The notes: a model not told the origin generated them from the sequence alone. A stretch of DNA of 64,000 nucleotides from Nocardia abscessus NBRC 100374 (GCF_000308455.1 NZ_BAFP01000274.1:1-64000), one strand, 5' to 3'; positions 6,976 through 16,564 are shown, counted from the first letter of the stretch. A program made the numbers and translations.

Positions 6976-9789
6976 TCATCGCGGCTCACCTCGCAGCGGT
7001 GTCGGTGCATCGTCGGGCGCTTCAAGCAGGGACAGCGGCCATCTCGTCAGCCCATCGAGGTGCGTTGTAGCGTGGCGCAGTCGTTGCTCGATTGAGCGGG
7101 CATGGCTGAGCCGTTCAATGCTGGAAGTCAGCACCATAGGATCGGGACCGGTCACGATAGAGGGGTCGGCCCAGTTATCCGGGTGATCGTGAAGAAGGTC
7201 GCGTTGCTCGGCGACTGTCGCGCCATGGAGGTGGAGTCCACGCTGTGCCCACATGCTCGTGGCGGGGTGTGGTCGGTCCAACGGCACGGCGGGATCGTGT
7301 AGCGCGTATTCGACATCCGCCCAGCGGTATCTGCCTGCCTGCCAGCATGTTTCGTCTTCCGAGCACGCGGTGGCTGTGTGGTGAAGCGCTGCTGTGGCGA
7401 GTGCAGAAAGATGGTCGGCGAGCGGCTCTGGTGGAAAGTAGAGCGCCAGTCCGGTGTATCGCTGGTCGATTGCGAGACGGATGCGGCGGTTGACGGCTTC
7501 GGCCAGGATCGCTGGCTTGGTTCCGACGGCCCATGCCGAGAGCCAGTCGAGGCGGGGGCGTGGGCTAGGACGGCCGACGAGGTGCGCGATCACCATCAGC
7601 TCGATCCATACCGTCAACTTCGGGTCATCGGCGAGCGCGTGGGCTTGATGCAGCTCTCGCAGGGTCAGTGGTGTCTCGGTTGGGATGGGGAAAAGCGCTG
7701 GTGTTGGGGCTGGTCGGTCTGCTTCGCGGGACTCACCGAGGGGAACGTCAATACGGATGGGGCGGTCCATGCCGTCGCTGAACACGACTGCGCGTCCGGC
7801 TGGTAACGAGACAAGGTGACGGGATTGTGACGGGTCGATGTTCATGGTCGCGCCGACGAGGTCACGGTCCTCGGCAGCGGGTAGGCGATGCACGATCTTC
7901 AGCGCGGTGTTCTTGACGACATCGGTCGAGATCTTGGTGGGGATCTGTTCGGCGACGAGAATTCCTTCGCCGTAAGCTCGGATCTCAGCCAGCAGCGCGG
8001 TGAACAACTCCACAGCATGCGCTGCGGGCGTGCCTGGTTCGGCGCGCCGCAGGAGGCGATGGGCTTCCTCTACTACCATCACGTGACGCAACGTGGGTGG
8101 GGTGTTGGTGCGGTGCGCGCGCAGGTGCTCGAAGACACGGATGAGGACTGCACCGATGAAGAAGGCCTTGTCAGTGTCGCTGCCGATGTCCTCGATCTCC
8201 AGCACCGCGTTGCGCGACAATAGATCCGCGACATCGAGGTGGTAGCCGCCTTCGAAGAATTGACCAGGGGTACCCAGGCGCAAGGCACTGAGCCGGACGT
8301 CGATGAATCCGCGGACGTTGTCGGTGATTTCGCGGCCGTAACCAATGCCGTCGACGACGGCCAGAGCGGTGGTCTGTAGGTCAGAAAGCGTGGGGTATTT
8401 TGGGGTGATCGTCTCGTGGCGCGGTGCGCCGATGATTGTGTCCCAGCCGAGCTTGGTGTAGCAGGTGCTCAGGGCGTGCGCGAGCACCTGGGGGAAGGGT
8501 TCGACTGCATCGAATGCCGCCAGAAACAGTGCACGTACGAGGTCGATATGGGTTTGCAGCGCGAAGCCCGGCTCGGGTTCCAACGGATTGAGCCCCACCG
8601 GCACCGCATCCGGATCGCCAGGCCGAATCCGGATCACCGGGGAGCCGATGCGCCCGGCCATTCCCGCGTATTCGGCTTTGGCGGGTTCGATCACCAGCCA
8701 CGGCACTCCGGCGGAATGTAATCCTTCGAGTAAGTGTCGGACGGTTTGTGACTTGCCGGAGCCGGTCGCTCCGGCGACGAAGCCGTGCCGGTTGAGGGTG
8801 TCCAGGCCGACTCCGAACCGCCCGACTTCGGTATCGGCGTCATCGAGGATCGCCCCGAGATCTATCTGCCCGTCGCGTTCAGGGGTCAGGTCGAAGGCGA
8901 CCGGCTCGCACACGCGGATGCCGGGCAGTTCACGCCGCGGAGGCCGCGCAAGCGCGGCGAGCAGCTCACCACTGGCGTTGAACGGGGAAGCAAATCCTGT
9001 ACCGTTGGTCGTGGTCGATTCCCACGTATGCCTCAGAGGCGCCGCGTCCGATTGCGGGCTGAGTACATAGGGCAGGGCATCCAAATCCGAAGCACTGCAG
9101 AGCAACCCAGCTGCGCGAGCGGTGCTGGTTTCATCCGGGCCGCCGACGAGCACATGTACCGCCCACATGCCCGCTGACCGCGCGCGGGACAGTTCCCGGT
9201 ACCGCGCTTCACCGCGCTGCAGTGCGATGCGGTCCGGTTCGGAGTTTTCGCGTGCCCGCAAACGCGGAAGCCGCACTTCCAGGTCGGCCAGCTCGGCCTC
9301 GACATCGGTGTCTGGTAGCGGTCGCGCGACGACCAGCCATACAAATGCGCCCGGAAGATGGGCCACATAGTCCTCAAAACATCCGCGGAGCGGTGTCTTC
9401 CCAGCTGGACCATCCGCCGACCACAGAGAATCAGCGCGTCCACCGCAGCGCACCCAGCGTGGCAGCTGCGCCCACTGATCAACGACATCGTCGACACAGT
9501 GGGCGGTAGTACCCGGCGGATACAGCACCCGCAACTCTCCAGCTTCGGACGCTACCGGCGGAAACCGAGGATTGCCTCCCACCAAGACACGAATGGCCCG
9601 CTCCGCCGGCCTACGGTCCCACGCGACTGCTAGCCCCGCCGCCGGACCTTCGCGAAGCAACTCGGGATGCGCCGCCGTCAGAGCCGCGAATAGCGCTGCC
9701 TGCCCTTCGCGGGCGCTCTCATGTTCGCTCGCAACCGCAGAAGGGACAGACACGAGTTGATGAAAACGAAAGCCCCGCAACTCGTTCAT
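6976..9789 (-). CDS. HerA/VirB4-like ATPase (DUF87-type)
   Basis: This is a 937-residue P-loop ATPase of the FtsK/HerA class. Walker A is GATGSGKS at residues 340-347, in the HerA-typical context GFVAGATGSGKSQTV followed by VIEPAKAEYAGM. Walker B is VMVVEEAH near 570-577 and has the double Glu. The sensor-like LVAEQIPTKI and NTALKIVHRL follow. The N-terminal 300 residues are a family-specific region. The C-terminal 250 residues are helical and unrecognised. HerA-type rings pump or unwind DNA, usually with a nuclease partner, but none is obvious here. Its ATG overlaps the stop of the upstream membrane protein gene by four bases (9786-9789), so the two are coupled. Confidence 0.85.
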   Translation of the reverse strand: MNELRGFRFHQLVSVPSAVASEHESAREGQAALFAALTAAHPELLREGPAAGLAVAWDRRPAERAIRVLVGGNPRFPPVASEAGELRVLYPPGTTAHCVDDVVDQWAQLPRWVRCGGRADSLWSADGPAGKTPLRGCFEDYVAHLPGAFVWLVVARPLPDTDVEAELADLEVRLPRLRARENSEPDRIALQRGEARYRELSRARSAGMWAVHVLVGGPDETSTARAAGLLCSASDLDALPYVLSPQSDAAPLRHTWESTTTNGTGFASPFNASGELLAALARPPRRELPGIRVCEPVAFDLTPERDGQIDLGAILDDADTEVGRFGVGLDTLNRHGFVAGATGSGKSQTVRHLLEGLHSAGVPWLVIEPAKAEYAGMAGRIGSPVIRIRPGDPDAVPVGLNPLEPEPGFALQTHIDLVRALFLAAFDAVEPFPQVLAHALSTCYTKLGWDTIIGAPRHETITPKYPTLSDLQTTALAVVDGIGYGREITDNVRGFIDVRLSALRLGTPGQFFEGGYHLDVADLLSRNAVLEIEDIGSDTDKAFFIGAVLIRVFEHLRAHRTNTPPTLRHVMVVEEAHRLLRRAEPGTPAAHAVELFTALLAEIRAYGEGILVAEQIPTKISTDVVKNTALKIVHRLPAAEDRDLVGATMNIDPSQSRHLVSLPAGRAVVFSDGMDRPIRIDVPLGESREADRPAPTPALFPIPTETPLTLRELHQAHALADDPKLTVWIELMVIAHLVGRPSPRPRLDWLSAWAVGTKPAILAEAVNRRIRLAIDQRYTGLALYFPPEPLADHLSALATAALHHTATACSEDETCWQAGRYRWADVEYALHDPAVPLDRPHPATSMWAQRGLHLHGATVAEQRDLLHDHPDNWADPSIVTGPDPMVLTSSIERLSHARSIEQRLRHATTHLDGLTRWPLSLLEAPDDAPTPLRGEPR

Positions 9790-11717
9790 GCTCGGCTCCG
9801 GTGCGGCTGCCGAGGCTTCGTGGCGACGCGGTCGAGCAAGGCGATGCCGGGGTTGCAGTCGCCAGCGACCACTCGTCTGCCCTGCTCACCCGTTTCGACG
9901 AGCACGAAGGCAGTCGTCGGTAGAGCCTGGAAGGTGGTCGGTTCCACCGCGTATTCGTAGGCTCGGGCGTAGGTACGGCTGTGGGAGACAGAGTCCGACT
10001 CCGACCAATTCGTGGTACGCGACCAGGTACTCGCCCGCGACAGTGAATCCGACACGCTACCCGATCCGCCCGAGAAGCTATCGGACGTCGTGGAGGTCAC
10101 TGAATCGCCGACGGTGTCAGAGCTGCCGTCGGTGAAACTCCGGCCGATCTGCTCAGTCAACTGCGATAGCACGAAACGATGCCCCCGGCCGACGAAATCT
10201 GCCGCCGCGCTTGCCTCAGCGGCATTCCCCAGGCGCATCACGATTGCCGCACTGTCACCGCCACCGAGCAGCTGAGTGAACTCGCCGCGTAGGTGCTCAA
10301 GCATCAGGATTAGCCGCACGCCGGCTCGGCTGGCATGTCGGGCGAGGAGCTCTACGGCGGTCAGTCCCAGATGATCGACACCAGCGACTGCCAGCACGGT
10401 GCGGGAAGCGGCGTTGTCGCCGGCCCGGACAGCATGCAGCACTCGGTGAAACACGACCCGATCCAGCAGATCTTTGCTACGCGCACTCGCGCCCGAGGTC
10501 GCAATCACCGATAGTCCAGAGCGTGGCCACACCAGCGGGTTACCACCCAACTCCGCGTCGCGATCGGACAGCAGCCCCAGGACGCCAGCCAAGAACCGGA
10601 GCTCCTCACGCACCGATTCCGAGGACCCGACAACATCCAGCAGCCGGTTGAGCCGGAGGATTTCGGTGGCGGACAACCACGTTTCGTGCTCGGCGTCATA
10701 GATGCTGCGCAGTACTCGCAGCCCTGCGGCGAGCCGACCGAATGTCACCGGCGCCGTCAGCACCCCCGCCACCAGTGTGACCAGTTCGGCGTCCAAGGCC
10801 ACCACCTGCGCAGCCCTTCCCTCACCAACCCGCAGCTCCGTCAACGCTTCGGCTATCACCTCGCCGACATGCTGCGGCGACAGACCTTCGAGTAGGCCGC
10901 CACCGGCGTCCGGGAAATCAACGACCGATACGGCGTGGTCGCTGACACGCGCCAAAGCGGCAAGATCCGCAGCTACCTGCTGCTCGGTGAAGTCCAGCAC
11001 CAGTAACCGGGCATCCTTAGCCAGCAAGGACATGCCCAAGGTGCCCAACAGGCTCGCCCAGCCGTCGGCAGTGCCTCCAAACACATCGACGCGCCGCACT
11101 CGCCTGCTCAAGCCCACCGGGTGCCACAACGCAGACGCCGACACCCGCAGCTGCTCACGCCGCTCATGTTCACTTACCTGCGCTGACCACTCGGCGTGGG
11201 CACGTTGATATTTCGCGAGCTCGCCCTCGCGCCAGTCCAAATAGATGCGCCGCGCCGCTCCCGCCCGCAGCACCGCCTGCGCCCACCACCCGGCCGACAC
11301 CACAACCCCCGCTGGCAGAACCACTGGCCACAATGCCAACCCCCACGCAGCCGCCAATCCAGCCGCCCACACCGACACGACACATCCCGCGCCGAAAACC
11401 TTTGGCGCGGAGATGGCTCGACGCTGCTCCCGCTGAACATGCGCGGGCAGCGGTGGGTCAACCCACCGCGGCATCCGCGCCAGCAGCGGGCTCGGCTGTG
11501 GCGGGGAGGGGACTGTGAATTCCCACCCCCAGCGCTCCCGTGGCACGGACAGACGTACCGCCAGAGCAGGATGATCGATTACCGGCAAGCGATCCACGAC
11601 AACCCCCAACCTCAGGCGTGGCGTAAACCGAATCGTCATCGAAGAATAACCGTGATCCGACTGGTTTATCGTGAAATTCGCGTGAATTAGTGGCGCGTGG
11701 TCAGATAATCGGCGCAC
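9786..11717 (-). CDS. Membrane-anchored TraG/TraD-like protein with Ser-rich insert
   Basis: This protein has 643 residues from GTG 11717; an ATG at 11639 (26 residues shorter) is an alternative start. Two predicted membrane helices lie at about residues 110-160. The rest resembles a degenerate VirD4/TraG coupling ATPase: FGGTADGWASLLGTLG replaces a normal Walker A, and the C-terminal region has the TraG pattern (AGVRLILMLEHL, then IVMRLGNAAEASAAADF and FVLSQLTEQIG). It is followed by a striking Ser/Thr-rich insert of about 55 residues before a final core ending VVAGDCNPGIALLDRV. Loss of the P-loop lysine suggests it does not hydrolyse ATP and may anchor the HerA-like partner at the membrane (inference). 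It is first in the operon. Confidence 0.65.
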   Translation of the reverse strand: MRRLSDHAPLIHANFTINQSDHGYSSMTIRFTPRLRLGVVVDRLPVIDHPALAVRLSVPRERWGWEFTVPSPPQPSPLLARMPRWVDPPLPAHVQREQRRAISAPKVFGAGCVVSVWAAGLAAAWGLALWPVVLPAGVVVSAGWWAQAVLRAGAARRIYLDWREGELAKYQRAHAEWSAQVSEHERREQLRVSASALWHPVGLSRRVRRVDVFGGTADGWASLLGTLGMSLLAKDARLLVLDFTEQQVAADLAALARVSDHAVSVVDFPDAGGGLLEGLSPQHVGEVIAEALTELRVGEGRAAQVVALDAELVTLVAGVLTAPVTFGRLAAGLRVLRSIYDAEHETWLSATEILRLNRLLDVVGSSESVREELRFLAGVLGLLSDRDAELGGNPLVWPRSGLSVIATSGASARSKDLLDRVVFHRVLHAVRAGDNAASRTVLAVAGVDHLGLTAVELLARHASRAGVRLILMLEHLRGEFTQLLGGGDSAAIVMRLGNAAEASAAADFVGRGHRFVLSQLTEQIGRSFTDGSSDTVGDSVTSTTSDSFSGGSGSVSDSLSRASTWSRTTNWSESDSVSHSRTYARAYEYAVEPTTFQALPTTAFVLVETGEQGRRVVAGDCNPGIALLDRVATKPRQPHRSRA

Positions 11718-12064
11718 CTGCGTTTCAAACTAATATTGCATAACATTCAAGTATCTCGAACATCGTGTCGATGGGGTGCTGCGGAATCAAGATCACCTCG
11801 GAAACTGTCGCTGATCAGCGCTTTTGGGACGTCAGTATCTCGTCTTGACGCGGGGAGAGTCCTATGTCGATCCATCCCGAGGCGTTTTGTGCACCTGTGC
11901 TTGCATCGGCAAGTACGGAAGGAATGCTCGAACTGCAGGCCTGCAAGACGAAAATTAGACATGTTTGGGCGGCCGCAATCCGGTGTATGGCGAGGGCGCA
12001 GGAGCCGATCGGGCTACAGGCCCGGCCCTCAAGTCCCAGAAAGTGTCAACGGAACGCCAATCCA
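11718..12064 (+). other. Intergenic region upstream of the HerA/TraG-like operon
   Basis: About 350 bp lies between the start of the TraG-like gene and the left end of the ISL3 element. Positions 11,725-11,765 are distinctly AT-rich (taatattgcataacattcaa) and are the most likely place for the operon promoter. No credible gene was seen; short open frames here have random composition. Confidence 0.4.
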
Positions 12065-13802
12065 GGATCTGGCACGGTTTGCGTGATTGACCCTGCCTGA
12101 ATTGCCAATGGGCGCTTGATGTTCGATCATGTCGCCGGTGTTCTGATCCTGGGCCGTTCGCGGTCTTGTTCCCGCATCTGGATGGGCTGCAGATCGACGC
12201 CATGACCTCAAGCGGGCATCGGGTGAACCTCGACGTGAGCACGATCGACGAGGCAGTCACCTGTCCGGCTTGCGGAACGTCATCGCGGCGGGTCCACAGC
12301 CGCTACCGGCGGCGACTGTCCGACACCGCGATCACCGCCCGGGAGGTGGTGATCCGGCTGCGAGTACGGCGGTTGTTCTGCGACAACTCCGCGTGCTGCA
12401 GGACGACTTTCGCCGAGCAACCGTCCGGGCTGGCGGGGCGGTATGCCCGGCGCACGAACATTCTGCAGCGTCTTCTGTGCGCGGTCGCGCTGGCCTTGGG
12501 TGGCCGCCCGGGCGCCCGGATGACCGGTCATCTGGCGGCCACGGTCAGCCGGATGACGCTGTTGCGGCTGATCCGGGCACTTCCCGATCCGGACCCGGGC
12601 ACACCTCGCGTCCTCGGTGTCGACGACTTCGCGCTGCGTCGCGGGCACCACTACGGCACGATCCTGATCGATATCGAAACCCGGCGTCCGGTCGACGTGC
12701 TCGCCGACCGCACCGCCGACACTCTCGCGGGCTGGTTGCGTGCTCATCCCGGAGTCGAGATCGTCTGCCGTGACCGTGCCGGCGCCTACGCCGAAGGTGT
12801 GAGGGCCGGGCGCACCCGATGCCCTGCAGGTCGCGGACCGATGGCACATCTGGCACAACCTCGGCGACGCGGTCGAACGCGTCGTGGCCCGGCACCGCGA
12901 CTGCTTGCCCGCCGCAGCCGATATCGACTCCGCTACCGCGCCGGCGATCATGCCCCGACAGCAGCCACCGGCGACTTCCGACGTGATCGAGCCACCACCA
13001 GCCAGGACGGACAAATGGGCTGTCCGGACCCGCGAACGTCACACCGCGGTCCACGCACTGCTCAGCGACGGTGTGAGCCTGCGAGCCATCGGGATCCGGC
13101 TCGGTCTTGCCCGAGGAACCGTTCGCCGCTTCGCCCGCGCCGCCCACGTCGAGGAACTACTGGTCAACAACGGCACCGGACAGCGCCCCAGCATGCTCGA
13201 GGAGTTCAAGCCCTACCTGCATCAACGATGGAACGAGGGCTGCACCAACGCCACTCGGCTGTTCACCGAAATCCAGGCACTCGGCTACCGCGGAAGCGCA
13301 AAGACCCTGCTCAACTACCTGCAACCGTTCCGCACCACCGGGCGCATTCCCCGCCCGGCCCCCAAGCCGCCGTCGGTCCGTCGCGTCGTGAGCTGGATCA
13401 TGAGCGATCCCGCACGCATCGATCCCGACGACCAACGACGACTCGACGCCATCCTCGCCACGAGCACCACCCTCACCGCCCTGGTCGGTCACGTGCGGGA
13501 CTTCGCGACGATGATGACCCATCTTCCTGGCCGGGAGCTGGAGCGATGGATGGCCGCCGTCGACACCGACGACCTGCCCGCCCTGCACTCCTTCGTCCGC
13601 GGCCTGCGCCGCGACCTCGATGCGGTCACCGCCGGCCTGACCCTGCCCTGGAGCAGCGGCCCGGTCGAAGGCCACGTCAACCGCACCAAGATGATCAAAC
13701 GCCAGATGTTCGGACGTGCGAACCCAGACCTACTCCGGAAACGAATCCTGCTCAACGACTGACAAACCCGGCGGTTCGAATCACGAAATTCGTGCCAGAT
13801 CC
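12065..13802 (+). mobile_element. ISL3-family insertion sequence with terminal inverted repeats
   Basis: The left end begins ggatctggcacggtttgcgt and continues gattgacc. The reverse complement of the right end (13802 leftwards) begins ggatctggcacgaatttcgt and continues gattcgaacc. This gives an imperfect inverted repeat of about 28 bp with 12 identical bases at the tip. The element encloses one ISL3-type transposase gene. No matching 8-bp target duplication is evident: ccaatcca precedes and agttttca follows. The flanks may therefore have been rearranged after insertion. Confidence 0.85.
12166..13762 (+). pseudogene. ISL3-family transposase, frameshifted
   Basis: The first frame starts at a TTG near 12166. 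It carries the N-terminal zinc motif CPACGTSSRRVHSRY and a CDNSAC pair, then the catalytic VLGVDDFALRRG (first Asp) and VCRDRAGAYAEG (second Asp). Just after this the frame is lost. Deleting one G from the GGG at 12808-12810 restores an unbroken reading into DALQVADRWHIWHNLG and on to the stop at 13762. The C-terminal part has the third acidic residue in SSGPVEGHVNRTKMIKRQMFG. The full protein would be about 530 residues. A sequencing error or recoding is possible, but as written the gene is broken. Confidence 0.85.
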
Positions 13803-14108
13803 AGTTTTCACGTTCCGCCGACAGAAAGACCGAACGGAATCGACAACAGCTCACGTTCACGACGTACAAGGATCTGCTCGCTCGGCGGTTCGACGGCCGT
13901 CTCCGCCGCCTGGTTGAGAGGGGACCGTACTGCACGTTGCTTCGAGGTCCTATCTGCCGAGGGTGTCCCGCGCGCGGGGCATCGCTCGCCGGTCTCCCGT
14001 AGACCAAGCACAGCGCCATCCGGGTCCATGCCACCGACTAACGCCCGGCCACCCCAACCAGTTCCGTCCACAACCGCGATGTGGGATGTCCTGCGCTCGC
14101 AGCGTCTT
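13803..14108 (+). other. Intergenic region, no recognisable gene
   Basis: Just over 300 bp separates the ISL3 right end from the convergent minus-strand zinc-protein gene. Short open frames exist on both strands, but their predicted products are Arg/Ser/Pro-rich and resemble no family. I see no hairpin terminator or other element here. Confidence 0.3.
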
Positions 14109-15065
14109 TCAAGCTCGCCGCGGCATCCTGGGGCGTGTGATGGGTTTCTTTGTGTTCGGGTAGGTGAGGTGGGCGGTAATGAATGCGTAGTCGGCGTGGT
14201 GGTTTACCCAGAATCGTTCGGGTTCGAGGGGTTCCTGTTGTGCGAGGAAGAATAACCAGCTGCGGGCTTCGGACCCGGTGGACTCGCGGGCTTCGCGCCT
14301 GGCTGCGGTGATCTCGCGGCGCAGCGCCGCACGTAGTTTCGTTCCCCATGTCGACCAGTCGATGACCACGCGGTACGGGCGGGCTACTCGCGCCCGGTTG
14401 TCCGGGTCTCGGTCTCCGGCGTACAGCGATATCACTGCGGTGTTGGTTGTGAATTCAGGCGGACTGCTCCAGGCCACCTCGGCGTAGAAGATCCGCTGGT
14501 GGGGGTAGTCGGTGATGGCGTAGAGATCTAGTCGTTTGAATGCGTACTGGTAGTGCTGGGCGTCCACGTCAGGGAGGTTGATGCGCAGGACGGTGCGGCT
14601 GTTCGGGTAGCGGGTGAACGTGCGGCAGAAGGGGCGAATGGTGGAGGCGGTGGCTTCCCGTAGGCCGCGTTTGCCTTCGCTGGTGGTGGTCGAGCTTGTT
14701 CTGCTTTGGCTGGATTGCCGTTCGGGATCTTGCGGCGCATGAGGGTCGACTTGTTCGCGGCGTTCGGCGCGGACCAGCTGGTAGGGCACGCTCACCCCGC
14801 CGCCCAGACGTTCGGTGCGCGCGGGTTCGAGCGGACCGGAACTTCTTACCAGAACCGGGTCCCCGGCGATCTGACAGTCAGGTAGATGTGGCTGCTGTCT
14901 TCCTGCCCGGAAGTATGGTGTGACGTGCTCGGACGTCAGTGCCGCCGGAGTGACTGGGCAGCCGCAGCCGACGCATTCGTAGGGGCCGCTCGTTGCCTCG
15001 GTGTGGTAGCTCAGTTCGATCGCGTCCACGATGACCCGCCGACCGATATCCCACGCCTGATCCAT
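14109..15065 (-). CDS. Uncharacterised protein with CoiA-like zinc knuckle
   Basis: I chose ATG 15065 because GAAGGGGG precedes it and because the frame upstream of it is Arg-rich noise. The product is 318 residues. Residues 28-60 contain CVGCGCPV, then His residues in SEHVTPYF and a HLPDC ending. This Cys/His spacing recalls the N-terminal zinc knuckle of CoiA-like proteins, where Cys pairs are followed by a HF(A/R)H motif. A low-complexity linker near 80-130 precedes a C-terminal region (LRINLPDVDAQHYQYAFKRLD, DLYAITDYPHQRIFYAEVAW) that I cannot place. No catalytic residues are identifiable. It stands alone between IS debris, and a defence or DNA-handling role is only a guess. Confidence 0.55.
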   Translation of the reverse strand: MDQAWDIGRRVIVDAIELSYHTEATSGPYECVGCGCPVTPAALTSEHVTPYFRAGRQQPHLPDCQIAGDPVLVRSSGPLEPARTERLGGGVSVPYQLVRAERREQVDPHAPQDPERQSSQSRTSSTTTSEGKRGLREATASTIRPFCRTFTRYPNSRTVLRINLPDVDAQHYQYAFKRLDLYAITDYPHQRIFYAEVAWSSPPEFTTNTAVISLYAGDRDPDNRARVARPYRVVIDWSTWGTKLRAALRREITAARREARESTGSEARSWLFFLAQQEPLEPERFWVNHHADYAFITAHLTYPNTKKPITRPRMPRRA

Positions 15066-15322
15066 CCCGCCCCCCTTCACCGCACCGGCCGCGTTGGTGA
15101 CCTTGCTTCCATAGTGCCTCGGCAGGCGCGAATCGTGCTGCGCGCAATTGTGTTCGGAGGACATAACTCGCCAGCCTCGACCGCCAAGCCCAACGGTCCT
15201 GCCGTTTCCAAAGGTCCTCGGCCCCACCGCCCTGCAAAGCGGCTCGTACAACAATCCCGGATACCTACGCCTGGGCTTCTCCTGGATCGGTGGGCTCTCA
15301 CCGGAGACCCGGACGGAGATAG

Positions 15323-15545
15323 GTGTCCAACCTCGCCATACTGCGTGACCTTCCCGTCGGCGTCGAATACATGCCACTGCCCAAGGCCCGCGAACTCGGA
15401 GCCCTGGCCCTTTTCGGCGAGACCGACGAAGACGTTCGCGCGGTCGAGATCGGCGGGGAATGGTGCCGCGAACTGTGCGGCGGTACCCACGTCGCGCACT
15501 CCTCACAGGTCGGTCCGCTCAGCGTGATCGGTGAGTCCTCGGCGG
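15323..15545 (+). pseudogene. Alanyl-tRNA synthetase (alaS) internal fragment
   Basis: About 70 codons encode the second-additional/editing-domain segment of AlaRS. MPLPKARELGALALFGE is followed by VRAVEIGGEW and the diagnostic zinc-site motif CRELCGGTHVAHSSQ, then VGPLSVIGESS. The full enzyme has about 890 residues. Here homology begins near 15323 and ends abruptly near 15545, where a sequence repeated at 37.3 kb begins. It is a dead piece of a translation gene carried by rearrangement, not a functional synthetase. Confidence 0.85.
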
Positions 15546-15612
15546 GGCACACAAAACATGGGCAACTGGAAAATGCCTGGTCATCGTAGGGACGTACCAG
15601 GTCTGAGTGTCG
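15539..15612 (+). repeat. Dispersed repeat, copy A (partner at 37339-37411)
   Basis: From the junction with the alaS fragment, the sequence ctcggcggggcacacaaaac and the following ~55 bases match 37339 onward with scattered substitutions, including shared gcctg, tcatc and gtctgag blocks. Both copies border broken genes or IS remnants. This could be the end of an unidentified mobile element. Confidence 0.55.
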
Positions 15613-15970
15613 CGATACCCTGCCGATTACGCAGTGGCAATCGAAAGCAGTGATTGTTCGGGCTGTTCGGCGGCCATGGCGGCCGGGCGGCCATGGCGTT
15701 TCTCGCTCGCCTGGCGTGCGGACGGGTGTTGGCCCGAGCCTATCGACCGGATGCGCCGATCGTCGTTGCGATGCAGCTCAGCGAACAGATGTCGGCGGGT
15801 TCCGGCGCGACCGCCCGGTGTCTGTGCTGCCGTGTCGTCAATGCCGAGCTGAATGAGCTGGTCGATGGCTGGGACGCACAGGTGTGGCTACCTCGGCACT
15901 GGTCCCTCCTCGCCGAAGAACTCGGTGGTGGACCTGCGGATCACTACCGAAGTGCCGGGCACCCAGCGCT
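15613..15970 (+). other. Region without a recognisable gene
   Basis: A frame on the plus strand is open from 15654 to 15998, but its product matches nothing I know and it overlaps the end of the tetR-type gene. The segment probably belongs to the debris that includes the alaS fragment. Confidence 0.3.
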
Positions 15971-16564
15971 TTACGCCTTCTCGACTCGTTCGCGGTAGCC
16001 GCTCGCGAGGAGCGTGCGAAGCCGGTCGAGCGACTCCTCATCGGCGCCGTTGCCCTTGATCCAGGCAAACGAACAGGCCGCGAGGAACAAGTCGGTCCCC
16101 CGTACCGACGCGCGTACATACCCCGCGCGCTGTGCGGCTGCCACGTACTTGTCGGTGGCGGCGATGAAGATGTCGCAAGGAATCGTGAGCGGGTTGTCCG
16201 GGTCCTGCGCCCGGGCGGCGGTCATGAGCGGCTCCGGCAGCCCGCTGAAGGCGCTGAAGTACTCCTCCATGGCCCGCAGCCACTGCTCCAATGCCGCACC
16301 GGCATCGCCCAGCTTCTCGATATCCGCCCTGCGGGCCGCCAGCTCCTCGGAGCGCGTCTGCAGCACGGCCGCCAGCAGCGTCTCCCGGGTGGGAAAGTGT
16401 CGGTACAGGGTGCCGGGCCCGACGCCCGCCTCCTTGGCCACCGCCTCGAGCGAGGTGCCGACCCCGTACTGCCGGAAGTGCCGCTGGGCGGTCTCCAGCA
16501 GGGCTGCGCGGTTGCGCTGGACATCCACGCGGGGCTTGCGGCCGCGCGGTTCACTCCCGTTCAC
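15971..16564 (-). CDS. TetR/AcrR-family transcriptional repressor
   Basis: This is a 197-residue regulator. The DNA-binding HTH is complete: RAALLETAQRHFRQYG, then SLEAVAKEAGVGPGTLYRHFPTRETLL, the standard TetR signature. The C-terminal 130 residues form the ligand-binding helical domain; the ligand is unknown. The start is GTG 16564 with GGGAGG seven bases upstream. The longer frame (to 16651) would run through the promoter itself. The gene lies directly downstream of a promoter wrapped in a perfect 13-bp inverted repeat, and the same motif recurs in the divergent reductase promoter. Autoregulation and control of the reductase are therefore likely. Confidence 0.93.
   Translation of the reverse strand: MNGSEPRGRKPRVDVQRNRAALLETAQRHFRQYGVGTSLEAVAKEAGVGPGTLYRHFPTRETLLAAVLQTRSEELAARRADIEKLGDAGAALEQWLRAMEEYFSAFSGLPEPLMTAARAQDPDNPLTIPCDIFIAATDKYVAAAQRAGYVRASVRGTDLFLAACSFAWIKGNGADEESLDRLRTLLASGYRERVEKA

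Noticed and set aside
6737..6979. N-terminal extension of the PRTase-like protein to an ATG overlapping the HerA stop
   Set aside because: The four-base overlap is attractive, but the 81 residues are Arg/Ser/Pro/His-rich noise, while ATG 6736 has AGGA at good spacing.
12057..13810. 8-bp target duplication flanking the ISL3 element
   Set aside because: The two flanks (ccaatcca and agttttca) do not match.
15066..15506. 147-residue N-terminal extension of the zinc-knuckle protein
   Set aside because: The stretch is Arg-rich and antisense to the alaS fragment; ATG 15065 has a strong ribosome site.
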